From contig CM035353.1 of the NCBI GenBank assembly GCA_020137815.1, positions 1,120,501 through 1,184,500 of the forward strand: a stretch of DNA of 64,000 bases, written 5' to 3'. A program made the position numbers and the translations under genes. Of the stretch, positions 38,780 to 51,261 are shown one piece after another. How positions within the stretch are numbered: the stretch's first letter is position 1; every line of letters begins with the position of its first letter. The notes under the pieces were generated by a model. The model was not told the DNA's origin. It made no database searches and saw only the letters and a program-made list of their open reading frames with translations. This DNA comes from Hormiphora californensis (lineage: Eukaryota > Ctenophora > Tentaculata > Cydippida > Pleurobrachiidae).

Positions 38780-41700
38780 GTTTTGAAGGGGGTTAGAGGG
38801 TTTGGTTTTTGGGGGGATACTGTAACCCCATACGTAGGCCCCCACAAAACCACCCAAATCCCAAATGGGTTGGGGGGGGGGGGGGGGGAGGGGTGGGTTT
38901 GGGGTGGGGGGGGGGGGAGGGGGGTTGGGGGGGGGTTGTTTGAGGGTGGTTTGGGTTTGAACTGAAAAAAACCCCTTCCGGGGCACCCCAACCAACCCAA
39001 CTTCCAACTGGAGGGGGTGGGGGGAGGGGGGGGGGGTTTGTGGGGTGGGGGAGGGGGGGGTTGGGTGGAAGGGGTTTTTTAGAGGGTAGTTGGTAGATAC
39101 TGATAACACCATAGGGGCACCAAAACCCCCACCCAACTTTCCCAAAATTGGGGGGGGGGGGAGGGGGGGGTGGAGGGGGGGGGGTGTGGGGTGGGTGGAG
39201 GGGGGGGGAGGGGTGGTGAAGGGTGTAGGGGTGGTTTTGGTAGATACGATTAAAAACCCATACCGTTTGCACCCAACCTACCCCAAATTCCAACTGGAGG
39301 GGGTGGGGGGGGGGGGGTGGGAGGGGATGGGGGGTGGGGTTGGGGAAAGGGTTTTTAGAGGGGTAGTTAAGTAGATACTGATAACCCAAAATGTAGCACC
39401 ACAACCACCCAACTTCCAACTGGAGGGGGGGGGGGGGGGTTGGAGGGGGGTGGGGGTTTGGGGGGGGGGGTGGGGGAGGGGTTTTAGGGTGGGGGGAGGG
39501 GGTTTTTGTAGGAGGGTAGTTAAAAGGGGATACTGATAAAACCCATAAATTTTAGCCCCCACAACTACCCAACTTCCAAATGGGGGGGAGGGGGGGAGGG
39601 GGTGGTTTTGAAGGGTTTTTAGAGGGTTTGGGTTTGGAGATAATGATAAACCCATACTGTTTGAAACCAAAAACCTACCCAATTCCAAAAATGGGGGGTG
39701 GGTTGAAGGGGGGGTGGAGGGGTGGGTGGGGGGGGAAAGGAGGGGGTGTGGAAAAGGGGGTTTTAGAGGGGGTAGTTAAAGGGGGAGGGGTACTATAACC
39801 CCCCAAAAACTGTGCAAACCCCAACCTACCAACTTTCCAACCCGGAGGGGGGGGGTGGAGGGGGGGGGGGGGTTGGGTTGTGGGGTGGGTGGAGGGGGGA
39901 GGGGTGTTGGGGGGAGGGTTTTAGAGGGGGGTTAGGGTTTGATACTGATAAACCCATTTTCTGTGCACCACAACCCACCCAACCCCTTTTCCCCCGGGGG
40001 GGGGGGGGGGTGGGTGGAGGGGGGGGTTTTGGGGGTGGGGGGGGGGGAGGGGGTTTGGGGGGGGGGTGAAGAGTGTGGGGGTTTTGGTTAAATTTGGGTT
40101 TGGTGATACTGATAAAAACCCCTTTCTTTAGCCCAAAACCTACCCAAATTCCAAAAGGGGGGGGTGGGTGGAGGGGGGAGGGGTTTGGGGGGGTGGAGGG
40201 GTGTGTGAAGGGTTGTGTGTAGAGGGTTTTAGTTAGGTAGATTTCTGGGTAACCCCAAACCCTAATGTAGCACCCCAACCCACCAACTTCCAAAACCCGG
40301 GGGGGGGGGGGGGGGTGGGGGGGGGGTTGGGGGGGGTGGGTTGGGGGGGGGGAAGGGGGGGGGGTGGGGGAAAGGGTTGGGGGAAAAGGGGGGAGGGGGG
40401 ATATGAATAACACCCCATTTAACCCCCCCGTAAGCCAACAACCCTAACCCAACCCCCAAATTGGGGGGGGGGGGTGGGGGGGGTTTGGGGGGAGGGATGG
40501 AGGGGGTGTGAAGGGTGTAGGTTTGGGTTGTTAGGTAGATACTGAAACACCCATTCGTTGCACCACCAAAACCCACCCAACTTCCAACTGGAGGGGGGTT
40601 GGGGGGGGTTTTAGGGGTGGGTTGGGGGGTGGGGGGGGAGGGGGGGGGAGGGGTGGGGGGGAGGGTGTAGAGGGGTTTGTTAGGTAGATAATAAATTAAA
40701 ACCCCATACTGTTTGAAACCCCAACCCACCCAAATTCCAAAGGGGGGGGTGGGTGGAGGGGGTGGGTTGGGGGGGGTGGAGGGGGGGGGGGGGGTGGGGA
40801 AGAGTGTGGAGGGGTTTGTTTGGTAGATAATGATAAACCCCCCATTTTGTAGCCCCCACAACCTACCCAAAATTCCCCAAATGGAGGGGGTGGGTGGGGG
40901 GGGGAGGGGGGAGGGGTGGAGGGGGGGGGAGGGGGGTGTGAAAGGGTTTTAAAGGGGTTTGGGTTTGGTAAAATACTGGGTAACACCCATCCCGTAAACA
41001 AAAACAACCTACCCAAATTCCAAAAGGAGGGGGTGGAGGGGGGGTTGGGGGGTGGGTGGAGGGGTGGGGGGGGAGGGTTTTAGAGGGGAGTTTGGGTTAG
41101 ATACTGATAACCCCATACTGTAGCACCCCAAAAAAACCCAACTTCCCAATGGAGGGGGGGGGGTGGGGGGGTTGTGGGGGGTGGGTGGAGGGGGGGGGAG
41201 GGGGGGTGTGAAGGGTTTTAGAGGGGTTAGGTAGTACTGATAAACCCAATTTCTTTTAGCACCCCAACCTACCCCCCCCTTCCAAATGGAGGGGGTGGGG
41301 GGGGAGGGGGGGGTGGGGGTGGGGGGGGAGGGGGGTGGAGGGGGGTGGAAGGGGGTGGAGAGTTTTAGTTTAAATAAAAATAAAGATAAAAACCCTACGT
41401 AGCACCACAAACCCACCCAACTTCCAAAAGGGGGGGGGTGGGTTGTGGGGGTGGAGGGGTGGAGGGTGGGGGTGGAGGGGGTAAAAGGGTGGGTTTGGTA
41501 GTATGATTTAACCCCCCATACTGTTGCACCCCAACCCACCCCAAATTTCCCAAAGGGTGGAGGGGTGGGTGGAGGGGGGGGGGTTTTTGGGGTGGGTGGA
41601 GGGTGGTGTAGAGGGTTTTTAGGTAGATATGATAACCCCAAACTGTTGCCCCCACAACCTCCAACTTCCAACTGGAGGGGGGGGGGGGGGGGGTGGGTTG

Positions 41701-44700
41701 TTGGGGGGGGTGGAGGGGTGGAAGGGGGGGTGTTTAAAAGGGGGTTTTTGGGGTAGTTAGGTAGATACTGATAACGCCCTACTGTTGAAAACCCCAACCT
41801 ACCAAAAAACCCAAATGGAGGGGGGGGGGGGGGTGGGGGGGTGGAGGGGGGGGGGAGGGGTGTGTGAAGGGGTTTTAGAGGGGGTTTGGGAGATTTCTGA
41901 TAACACCCATACGTAGTACCACAAAACCCACCCAATTCCAAATTTGGGGGGAGGGGTGGAGGGGGGGGGGTTTGGGGTTGGGGGGGGGTGGGGTGGGGGG
42001 GGTGGAGGGGGTGTGAAGGGTGTTTTTTTGGGGTGGTTAGGTAGATACTGATAACACCCCTACTGTAGCACCACAAAAAACCACCCAAAATTCCCAAAAA
42101 GGGGGGGAGGGGGTGGGTTGGGGGGGGTGGAGGGGGTTTGGGGGGGGTGTGTGAAGGTTAGAGGGTGGTTTTTGGTAGAACGGGTAAAACCCCTTAAAAA
42201 AGACCACAACCCCACCCCCCTTCCCAATGGAGGGGGGGGTGGGGGGGTGGGTTGTGGGGGGGTTGTGGGGTGGAGGGGGTGTGAAGGGTTTTTAGGGGTA
42301 GTTAGGTGTACTGATAACACCCATCGTAGCACCCCAACCCACCCAATTTTCCAAAATGGAGGGAGGGGTGGGTGGGAGGGGTGGGTTGTGGGGGGGTGGG
42401 GGGGTGGGGAAAGGGGGGGAGGGGGGGTGTTTTTAAAGGGTTTTTTGAAGGGAAAGGGTGGTTAGGTTTGAACTGAAACACCCTACTGTAGCCCCCCCCA
42501 AAACCCCTTAAAAAATTCCAAAATGGAGGGGGGGGTGGGGGTAGGGGGGGTTGTGGGGGGGGTTGTGGGGGGGGTGGATTTTGGGGTTTTAAAAGTGTAG
42601 AGGGTGGTTAGGGAGATAATGATAACACCCCCCTACTGTAGCCCACAACCCCCCCAAACTTTCCCAAAGGAGGGGGGGGGTTTGGGGGGGTGGGGTTTTG
42701 GGGTGGGGGAGGGGTGGAGGGGTTTTGTGAAGGGTGGGGAGGGTTTGGGTTTGGGGGAGATTTGATTAAAAGCCCCATATGTAGAACCCCAACCCACCCA
42801 ACTTTTAAACTGGGTGGAGGGGGGGGGGGGGGGGGGGGGGGGTTGGGGGTGGGGTGGAGGGGTTGGGGGGGGTGTGTGAAGGGGGTTGTAGAGGGTGGGT
42901 TTTTGGTAGAACTGATAACACCCATACGGTTTGCACCACAACCTACCCAAAATTCCAAAAAAGGAGGGGGTGGGTGGGGGGGGGGTTTTGGGGGGGGGTG
43001 GAGGGGTGGAGGGGTTTTTGGGGAAAAGGTAGAGGGTGGGGTTTAAATAGTTTCTGATAACAAACCCCTACTGTAGCACCAAACCTACCCAAAATTCCCA
43101 AGGAGGGGGTGGGGGGGGGTTGGGGGGGGGGGGGTGGGGGTGGAGGGGGGGGGTTTAGGGGGGGGGCGGGGGGGGGGTGTGAAGAGGGGTAGAGGGTAGT
43201 TAGGTAGATACTGTAAAAACCCATACTGTAGCACCACAACCCCCCCCAACTTTTCCCAAATAGGGGTGGAGGGGGGTTTGGGGGGGTGGGGTTTTGGGGT
43301 GGGGGGGGGGGTGTGTGAAGGGTGTAGGAAGGAAAAAGGGGTTAGGTAGATACTGATAACACCATAATGTAGCAAAACCCCAAAACCCACCCAACTTTCC
43401 CAAGGGGTGGAGGGGGGGAGGGTGGGGGGGGGGGGGGGGTGGGTTTTGGGGGGTGGGGTGGGGGTGGGTGGGGGGTGGGAGGGTGGGTTGTGGGGTGGGG
43501 GGGGAGGGGTAAAAATCCCCCCCATAACCCCCCTTTCTTGCACCACAACCTACCCAACCCCCCCCCAATTTTGGGGGGGGGTGGGGGGGGGTTGTGGGGA
43601 GGGGGGCGGGGGTGTGAAGGGGTTGTAGAGGGGGTTTGGGGGGAAGGGGAGATACTGAAAAAAACCCCTACGGGGCACCCAAAAAAACCCAACTTAACTG
43701 GGTGGAGGGGGGGGGGTGGAGGGGTGGGTTGTGGGGTTTGGTTTGGAAGGGGGGGGGGGAGGGGGGTGTGAAGGGTTAGAGGGTGGTTGGTAGAATGATA
43801 AACCCCCCAACTGTAGCCCCCCCACAACCCACCCAAAATTCAAAAAGGAGGGGGGGGGGTGGAAAGGGGGGGGTTGTGGGGGGGTGGGGAGGGGTGGAGG
43901 GGGTTTTGAAGGGGTGAGAGGGTTGTTAGGGGAGATACTGGGTAACACCCCTACTGTGCCCAAACCTACCCAATTCCAAATGGAAAGGGGGGGGGGGAGG
44001 GGGGGGGGGAGGGGTGGAGGGGTGGAAAGGGGGGTTTTGAAGGGGTGGTGTGGTTTGGTAGATACTGATAACACCCATACGGGAGCACCAAAAACCCACC
44101 CAAATTCCAACCCGGAGGGGGGGGGTGGAGGGGGGGGGGGTGGGGTTGGGGGGTGGGGGGGGGTGGAGGGGGTGTTTGAAGGGGGGGTTTTTTTAGGGAA
44201 GGGGGGGGTTAGGTAGATACTGTAACACCCCTACTGTTTGCAACCCCAACCTACCCAACTTCCAACCCGGGGGGGGTGGGGGAGGGGGGGGGTTGTGGGG
44301 GGGGTGGAGGGGTGGGGGGGTGTGTGAAGTGTGTAGAGTGTAGTTAGGTAGATACTGATAACACCCATACTGTAGCACCACAACCTACCCAACTTCCAAC
44401 TGGAGGGGGTGGGTGTGAGGGGTGGGTTGTGGGGTGGGTGGAGGGTGAGGTGAGTGGTGGTGAAGGGTGGTAGAGTGTGGTTAGGGTAGATACTGATAAC
44501 ACCCATACTGTAGCACCACAACCTCCCCAACTTCCCAACTGGAGGGGGTGGGTGGAGGGTGGGTGGAGGGGTGGGGGGAGGGGTGTGTGAAGGGTGGAGG
44601 GGTGTGTGAAGAGTGTAGAGGGTGGTTAGGTAGATACTGATAACACCCATACTGTAGCACCACAACCTACCCAACTTCCAACTGGAGGGGGGTGGGTGGA

Positions 44701-46375
44701 GGGGGTGGGTTGAGGGGTGGGTTGTGGGGTGGGTGGAGGGGTGGAGGGGTGGGTTGTGGGGTGGGTGGAGGGGTGTGTGGAGGGTGTAGAGTGTGGTTAG
44801 GTAGATACTGATAACACCCATACTGTAGCACCACAACCTCCCCAACTTCCAACTGGAGGGGGGTGGAGGGGTGGGTTGTGGGGTGGGTGGAGGGGTGGAG
44901 GGGTGTGTGAAGGGTGTAGAGGGTGGTTAGGTAGATACTGATAACACCCATACTGTAGCACCACAACCTACCCAACTTCCAACTGGAGGGGGTGGAGGGG
45001 TGGGTGGAGGGGTGGAGGGGTGGGTTGTGGGGTGGGTGGAGGGGTGTGTGAAGAGGGTGTAGAGAGTAGTTAGGTAGATACTGATAACACCCATACTGTA
45101 GCACCACAACCTACCCAACTTCCAACTGGAGGGGGTGGGTGGAGGGGTGGGTTGTGGGGTGGGTGGAGGGGTGGAGGGGTGTGTGAAGGGTGTAGAGGGT
45201 GGTTAGGTAGATACTGATAACACCCATACTGTAGCACCACAACCTACCCAACTTCCAACTGGAGGGGGTGGGTGGAGGGGTGGGTGGAGGGGTGGGTGGA
45301 GGGGTGGGTTGTGGGGTGGGTTGTGGGGTGGGTGGAGGGGTGTGTGAAGGGTGTAGAGTGTGGTTAGGTAGATACTGATAACACCCATACTGTAGCACCA
45401 CAACCTCCCCAACTTCCAACTGGAGGGGGTGGGTGGAGGGGGTGGGTGGAGGGGTGGGTTGTGGGGTGGGTTGTGGGGTGGGTGGAGGGGTGTGTGAAGG
45501 GTGTAGAGTGTGGTTAGGTAGATACTGATAACACCCATACTGTAGCACCACAACCTCCCCAACTTCCAACTGGAGGGGGTGGGTGGAGGGGGTGGGTGGA
45601 GGGGTGGGTGGAGGGGTGGAGGGGTGTGTGAAGGGTGTAGAGGGTGGTTAGGTAGATACTGATAACACCCATACTGTAGCACCACAACCTACCCAACTTC
45701 CAACTGGAGGGGTGGGTGGAGGGGTGGGTTGTGGGGTGGGTGGAGGGGTGGAGGGGTGTGTGAAGGGTGTAGAGAGTGGTTAGGTAGATACTGATAACAC
45801 CCATACTGTAGCACCACAACCTACCCAACTTCCAACTGGAGGGGGTGGGTGGAGGGGTGGGTTGTGGGGTGGGTGGAGGGGTGGAGGGGTGTGTGAAGGG
45901 TGTAGAGGGTGGTTAGGTAGATACTGATAACACCCATACTGTAGCACCACAACCTCCCCAACTTCCAACTGGAGGGGGTGGGTGGAGGGGTGGGTTGTGG
46001 GGTGGGTGGAGGGGTGGAGGGGTGTGTGAAGGGTGTAGAGAGTGGTTAGGTAGATACTGATAACACCCATACTGTAGCACCACAACCTACCCAACTTCCA
46101 ACTGGGTGGAGGGGGTGGAGGGGTGGGTTGTGGGGTGGAGGGGTGGGTTGTGGGGTGGGTGGAGGGGTGTGTGAAGGGTGTAGAGTGTGGTTAGGTAGAT
46201 ACTGATAACACCCATACTGTAGCACCACAACCTCCCCAACTTCCAACTGGGTGGAGGGGTGGGTTGTGGGGTGGGTGGAGGGGTGGAGGGGTGTGTGAAG
46301 AGTGTAGAGGGTGGTTAGGTAGATACTGATAACACCCATACTGTAGCACCACAACCTACCCAACTTCCAACTGTC
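38780..46375. repeat. Long G-rich minisatellite, unit about 125-160 bp
   Basis: From 44340 to 46375 there are about 15 clean units, each 'gttaggtagatactgataac' + 'acccatactgtagcaccaca' + 'acctacccaacttccaactg' followed by a variable G-rich block of GGGTGGAGG/GGGTGGGTTGTGG words. From 38780 to 44330 the same unit is recognisable but noisy. The G-rich strand has many runs of four or more G and should form quadruplexes. All long ORFs here are artefacts of the repeat. Confidence 0.9.
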
Positions 46376-46612
46376 ATGAGGTAATAGGATGTTAAATTAG
46401 GACCTGTTGAGGTATAGCACCACAACATCTCCCCAACTGTGAGGTATTATACATATCCCCAGATTAAAGCACATGTTGAGGTATATCGAGGAAACATGTA
46501 TAAGATTAGATCGCTACAATCGCCCCCGTTTCTAGTAGTATAGTTTCTACTACTACTGACTACTATAATAGTTTTAATAATACCTATATAATATCTATAG
46601 TTTTAATAGTAC
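46376..46612. other. Spacer beside the minisatellite
   Basis: It holds a degenerate 'gaggtataGCACCACAACATCTCCCCAACTG' relic of the repeat (split here only as a description) and AT-rich sequence. It may be intron of the minus-strand receptor-like gene. Confidence 0.35.
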
Positions 46613-48728
46613 CTGCCTGTTGCGATGGCAAACCCGTTCACGAAGTACACAAAGAATGAATCGAGTATCCGGGAAAGGGAGAGCGAGATACAAAGCACAT
46701 AGGTCAGGTGATCCAGCTCTGACCAGGGCTCCAACAAAGATACTATCACAACACTGAAATTACTGTAATAGGATGGGGTGTTAGAGGCACCGACTAGAAT
46801 CACTAATAACATGAGAAGTGTTATAGAACCACCAACTGTAGGGGGGGGGGTGTTATAGAACCACCAACTGGAGGGGGCTGGAGGGGGGTGTTAGGGGCAG
46901 AATCACCACACCATGGGGACGGCAAAGTTAAATTAATTCCTGAATGATGGATATAATATATTTACTCAACTATAAACTGCACGGTATTCACCTGAGGACC
47001 CCTAGTATAGAGAAAACCAGGTGAACAGTCACCAGGAGAATTATCTCGGTTGTTGTCCTGTTAGTTTCCTCTTCTTCCAATGTGTCCATTAACAAATCGG
47101 AACGGGAGTTGGAGTACATCACAGAGCTACTATACTGTGTAAAGATCAATAACTCCCATACAAAGTATAATATCACTTCTCGTCTTGCTTCTTATCGTTT
47201 TGCATCGAATTTCGTCCTCGTGTTTTAACAGTACCACAGCAAATGGCTACCTTGTAGCTTTTACACAAAACAGCGAAAGAATGGAAATCGACAAAAACTG
47301 GTACGATGAATGGACACAAAAAGTGAAGAGGCTACCAGTCACCATGAACAGCGTTCTGGGGAGAGAATGGGAGGCCGACCAGAAGAACGGATGGAAGGAC
47401 GCCACTTGGCAGATAATGCGAGGTGAAAACTGGGATGCTTTGATTGAACTAATGGAAAATACGGTTAAAATGTACAAATTGCTGAACGACGCTGATGATA
47501 TCTTCGCCAAGTCCACCACAAATGAATCTGTCAAGCAAACAGCTGTGGACAGACTATAAGTGCAGACAAGGAAACCGCAGATTGCGAGGAATCGTTGGTG
47601 GATATTGAATCGGGCAGTGCATCTGAGTCACTATCCTGGATGCTTGATCGAAAATTGGAATCTTTTGATGATGAATCTGGCCCTGGGTCACTATCAATGT
47701 CTAGTGAAATTGCTTCCTCCTTATATAAAGAAGAAAACACGAGACCCACTGACAAGCGGCAGAATGTTATCGTGTTTTTACCTGCAGATATGGATTGCTC
47801 TATTCAGGATGAGGAGATTGAAAAAGCTTTTGCATACCTTGGGTGTGAACAATTTAGTATACTGAATACGGAAATGGTCAGGGACAGAGGTGAGGACTGC
47901 AACGGGAAAATTGTACTTAGAGTACAAATGAACACAGTAAAACAAGCATCAAAAGCCCTTGCTAATGCGTACAAACTGAAGAACTACCCTGTGTCTGGAA
48001 TATACATTGCCAAGGATATGACATACCATCAACGGCTAAAGATGCGACAACTTGTGAAGACTCTACGGTACAGGATAGAAATGCTACCAAAGTACCGATG
48101 GAAAATTGTTGATTGGGAAGTGGTTAACGTTGGTCGTTTCAAGAAACATGAGCAAGATTCCAAGCACGATTTGAAGGACAGTTATAATAGTGGTTCACTG
48201 TATAGTATTTCTAGTGGACCACTATAGTCAGTGGTGAAGTTTTTTTTGAGACGAATATTAAAGTAATCTGAGAAGTCAATAAAACTGAGTGAAAGGGTGT
48301 CCTGCCTAATGCAGACACCTACGATATAAACAATAAACATTTTGAAATTACTAATTACTATAGTGGGACATGGAAGTGAGTCTAGACATTATTTGCGTAG
48401 AGTACATGTCGAGTTGGCCGTGTGGCCAAAATCTTTATTATTATTATTATAAGCTAATACCTGATATACAAGATGAGGTGACTTGAGAACTTGATACAAA
48501 CAAATAGCAAACCAGCCGTCACTATAATACTAGTTGAGTAAGGAACTGTCATATTGTCATAAGAAGCTGTTATAACAATTGAAAATGAAATATACCCGCT
48601 GGCAAGACCAGTAGAGTCCCGTATTATACATAGGACAAATGTGATTTAGGTAGGGTACCACGCTGTTATAGTAAATCACCTGTACCATTCGTGCAGGCAG
48701 CACCAAGAAGTTATATAGGCAATTATTG
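46613..48728 (-). CDS. Multi-pass receptor-like gene, internal and C-terminal-side exons
   Basis: Four minus-strand exons: 48680-48728, 48461-48598, 46992-47129 and 46613-46762. All later introns split the codon after its second base and every border is GT-AG. The product is strongly hydrophobic: CIAIIAYITSWCC, SIIVTAGLLFVCIKF, then an acidic loop (DTLEEEETNRTTTE), then LLVTVHLVFSILGVL and LTYVLCISLSLSRILDSFFV. A long polar loop followed by two final helices resembles the third intracellular loop and TM6-TM7 of a rhodopsin-type receptor. No DRY or NPxxY motif is seen, so the class is uncertain. The donor at 46613 shows that coding continues to lower coordinates, next to or across the minisatellite. 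A possible upstream helix-coding exon near 49020-49090 (LLSFAFLLLAAFLQ) did not fit the phase. Confidence 0.5.
47185..48227 (+). pseudogene. LINE ORF1-like fragment within a receptor intron
   Basis: Two overlapping plus-strand frames: 47185-47559 (124 residues, charged, helical) and about 47520-48227 in the -1 frame. The second contains QNVIVFLPADMD, an RRM-like region and PVSGIYIAKDMTYHQRLKMRQL, typical of non-LTR ORF1 proteins. It has no ATG at its start (the first candidate is TTG), so the pair looks like one ORF broken by a one-base shift near 47550. It lies antisense in the intron between receptor exons 48461-48598 and 46992-47129. A domesticated gene is less likely but possible. Confidence 0.5.
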
Positions 48729-48750
48729 CTATACAAAGCGACATATAGGG

Positions 48751-48752
48751 GT

Positions 48753-48836
<84 letters not shown>
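48751..48836. repeat. (GA)n microsatellite
   Basis: Pure GA repeat of about 85 bases, in the pyrimidine-rich orientation just upstream of the receptor-like exon at 48728. Confidence 0.9.
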
Positions 48837-50506
<1,670 letters not shown>

Positions 50507-51261
50507 GGGTAAGCTGGGGTAAAAGTGGCCCATTTTTAACGTTTTGGGTTCTAAAATACGCAATATATACAGCAGGAAGAAAAAAATTATATAGGCTATC
50601 CAATGAGACGTTTTCTTTTCAGCCGAGCTAATTTTTAAAATCTGCAAGTTTTATTTAATGGGTTAATTAATCAATTCAAATAATTTGGTGAGGCGTTTTT
50701 TGGAAAATTTGCATCGGGGCAAAGTGGCCCAAGCCAATAGCATTGCTCGATTTTATCACGTGCCTGGTGTTGTTAGACGAAACGATCAAATTAGGGGCAA
50801 AGTGGCCCATGTTCTGCACCGGAACATGGGCCACTTTGCCCCTAATTTGACCGTCTGGACTACATGGCGCCTGCATTCCAATGTCACGTGGTATTGCAGG
50901 CGCCATTTCATTGGTCCTAGAGGTGGGCCACTGTGCCCCAGACCGGACCACTTTGCCCCGGAGAGTGGGCCATATTCGCCCCGATTTCACAAAATTGACA
51001 ATTTAATCAACTTAATATTGAGTTTTTTGAAAAAAATTTATATTAAGATTTAGAAGGATAAAAAACCTAACTGGCAGTTTTTGCAAAATTAAAATCGGCC
51101 AACTCAAACAGAAATTACAGCAGTTTTAAAGCAAAAATCCGGAACAGAACGAGCAGGTCTCCGCTGGAGAAAAAGTCACGTGACCACATGTAATAACTAG
51201 GGCCACTTTGCCCCAAACATGGGCCACTTTCCCCGGTGGGCCAAACTACCCCAGCTTACCC
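50507..51261. mobile_element. Non-autonomous DNA element with GGGTAAGCTGGGGTA ends
   Basis: Perfect 15-bp terminal inverted repeats (GGGTAAGCTGGGGTA and TACCCCAGCTTACCC). Many copies of 'gggcaaagtggcccatg' in both directions occur inside, with an internal palindrome centred near 50822. No transposase is present and the target duplication is unclear. Confidence 0.75.

Larger units (their letters stand above)
32600..44330. other. Stretch with texture of unpolished, error-rich sequence
   Basis: Homopolymers of 4-12 bases (gggggg, tttttt, aaaaaa, cccccc) become dense, known repeats become irregular, the GT tract at 35010 is broken by stray bases and reading frames shift every few dozen bases. 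The same minisatellite is clean to the right of about 44340. Errors in a gap-filled segment explain this better than biology. Confidence 0.75.

Noticed and set aside
38749-46363. Many long Pro-rich or Gly-rich ORFs
   Set aside because: They are translations of the G-rich minisatellite, open in several frames at once, and the left part is error-laden sequence.
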